6,291 bases of DNA from Vulcanimicrobiota bacterium (GTDB taxonomy: Bacteria > Vulcanimicrobiota > Vulcanimicrobiia > Vulcanimicrobiales > Vulcanimicrobiaceae), in assembly GCA_014304965.1 (NCBI GenBank), contig JACRTZ010000100.1, positions 1-6,291 of the forward strand. The letters are read 5' to 3'. The notes beneath the pieces were generated by a model, which did no database searches, had not been told where the DNA came from, and was given only the letters and a program-made list of their open reading frames with translations. How positions within the stretch are numbered: the stretch's first letter is position 1; every line of letters begins with the position of its first letter. Of the stretch, positions 6,157-6,291 are shown piece by piece. Position numbers and translations under genes: made by a program.

Positions 6157-6291
6157 TACAGGCTCGGTGGTTTCACGTACTGGTAGAAGAAGCCCGCCAC
6201 ACGCGTGAACGCTCCCGTCACGAGGACGATGCCGGTCAAGACCAGCACGCCTCCGGCCACGGCCTCGATCGGGCGCAGATAGCGTTTGATG
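6156..6291 (-). CDS. C-terminal end of a probable CcdA/DsbD-type cytochrome c biogenesis membrane protein (partial)
   Basis: The frame is open from the right edge to a TAA at 6156-6158 and gives 44 residues beginning IKRYLRPIEAVAGGVLVLTG. A basic segment (KRYLR) is followed by a membrane helix of roughly 20 residues (AVAGGVLVLTGIVLVTGAF) and a short tail ending in KPPSL. CcdA/DsbD transmembrane proteins commonly end this way: a basic loop, 'IE.vsG.lLvl.Gi.l.tG.ft', then a short tail. In the family they carry electrons across the membrane to thioredoxin-like partners for cytochrome c maturation. The CcdA cysteines would lie outside the window, so this is a tentative call, and another polytopic membrane protein remains possible. 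The one-base overlap with lspA makes it part of the same transcription unit. Confidence 0.55.
   Translation of the reverse strand, partial: IKRYLRPIEAVAGGVLVLTGIVLVTGAFTRVAGFFYQYVKPPSL

Noticed and set aside
1..6291. CRISPR arrays, insertion sequences, tRNA or rRNA genes, integration sites
   Set aside because: I found no regularly spaced repeats, transposase-like frames, terminal inverted repeats or RNA gene signatures; nearly every base is in a conserved coding region.

Overview
The window is a compact stretch of a high-GC bacterial chromosome. It reads as core metabolism and housekeeping: I see no mobile element, tRNA, rRNA or CRISPR array. LspA, a bacterial-type Tgt and RluD-type pseudouridine synthase, LeuC/LeuD and a STAS protein point to Bacteria. 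Strong G/C preference at third codon positions produces long meaningless ORFs opposite the real genes. Weak Shine-Dalgarno sequences, tight overlaps and the lspA-rluD-tgt-leuCD-STAS-ilvA arrangement would fit a poorly sampled, environmental high-GC lineage, but the phylum cannot be fixed from this sequence alone.

All complete genes lie on the minus strand, read from the right end to the left. First is the tail of a probable CcdA-type membrane protein (6156-6291). Then come lspA (lipoprotein signal peptidase), an RluD-family rRNA pseudouridine synthase and tgt (queuosine tRNA modification). These four are packed end to end: each start codon overlaps the preceding stop by 1, 8 and 1 bases. A 37-base gap follows tgt, and then leuC and leuD overlap by four bases. 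After a 53-base gap comes a small single-domain STAS protein (anti-sigma-factor antagonist type), and ten bases later a threonine ammonia-lyase with a C-terminal ACT domain. At the left edge, the end of a plus-strand gene, probably a SCO1/SenC-type copper chaperone, meets the ilvA stop tail to tail, three bases apart.

The genes form two functional blocks that may share a transcript. The first covers envelope and RNA maturation: signal peptide removal from lipoproteins, rRNA pseudouridine and tRNA queuosine. The second covers branched-chain amino acids: LeuCD isomerises isopropylmalate for leucine, and IlvA makes 2-oxobutyrate for isoleucine. The STAS gene inside the second block is the one member that does not fit and is the best candidate for follow-up. 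Partial genes at both ends hint at cytochrome or copper redox biogenesis in the neighbourhood. No obvious new system is present; the findings are modest variations on known families.
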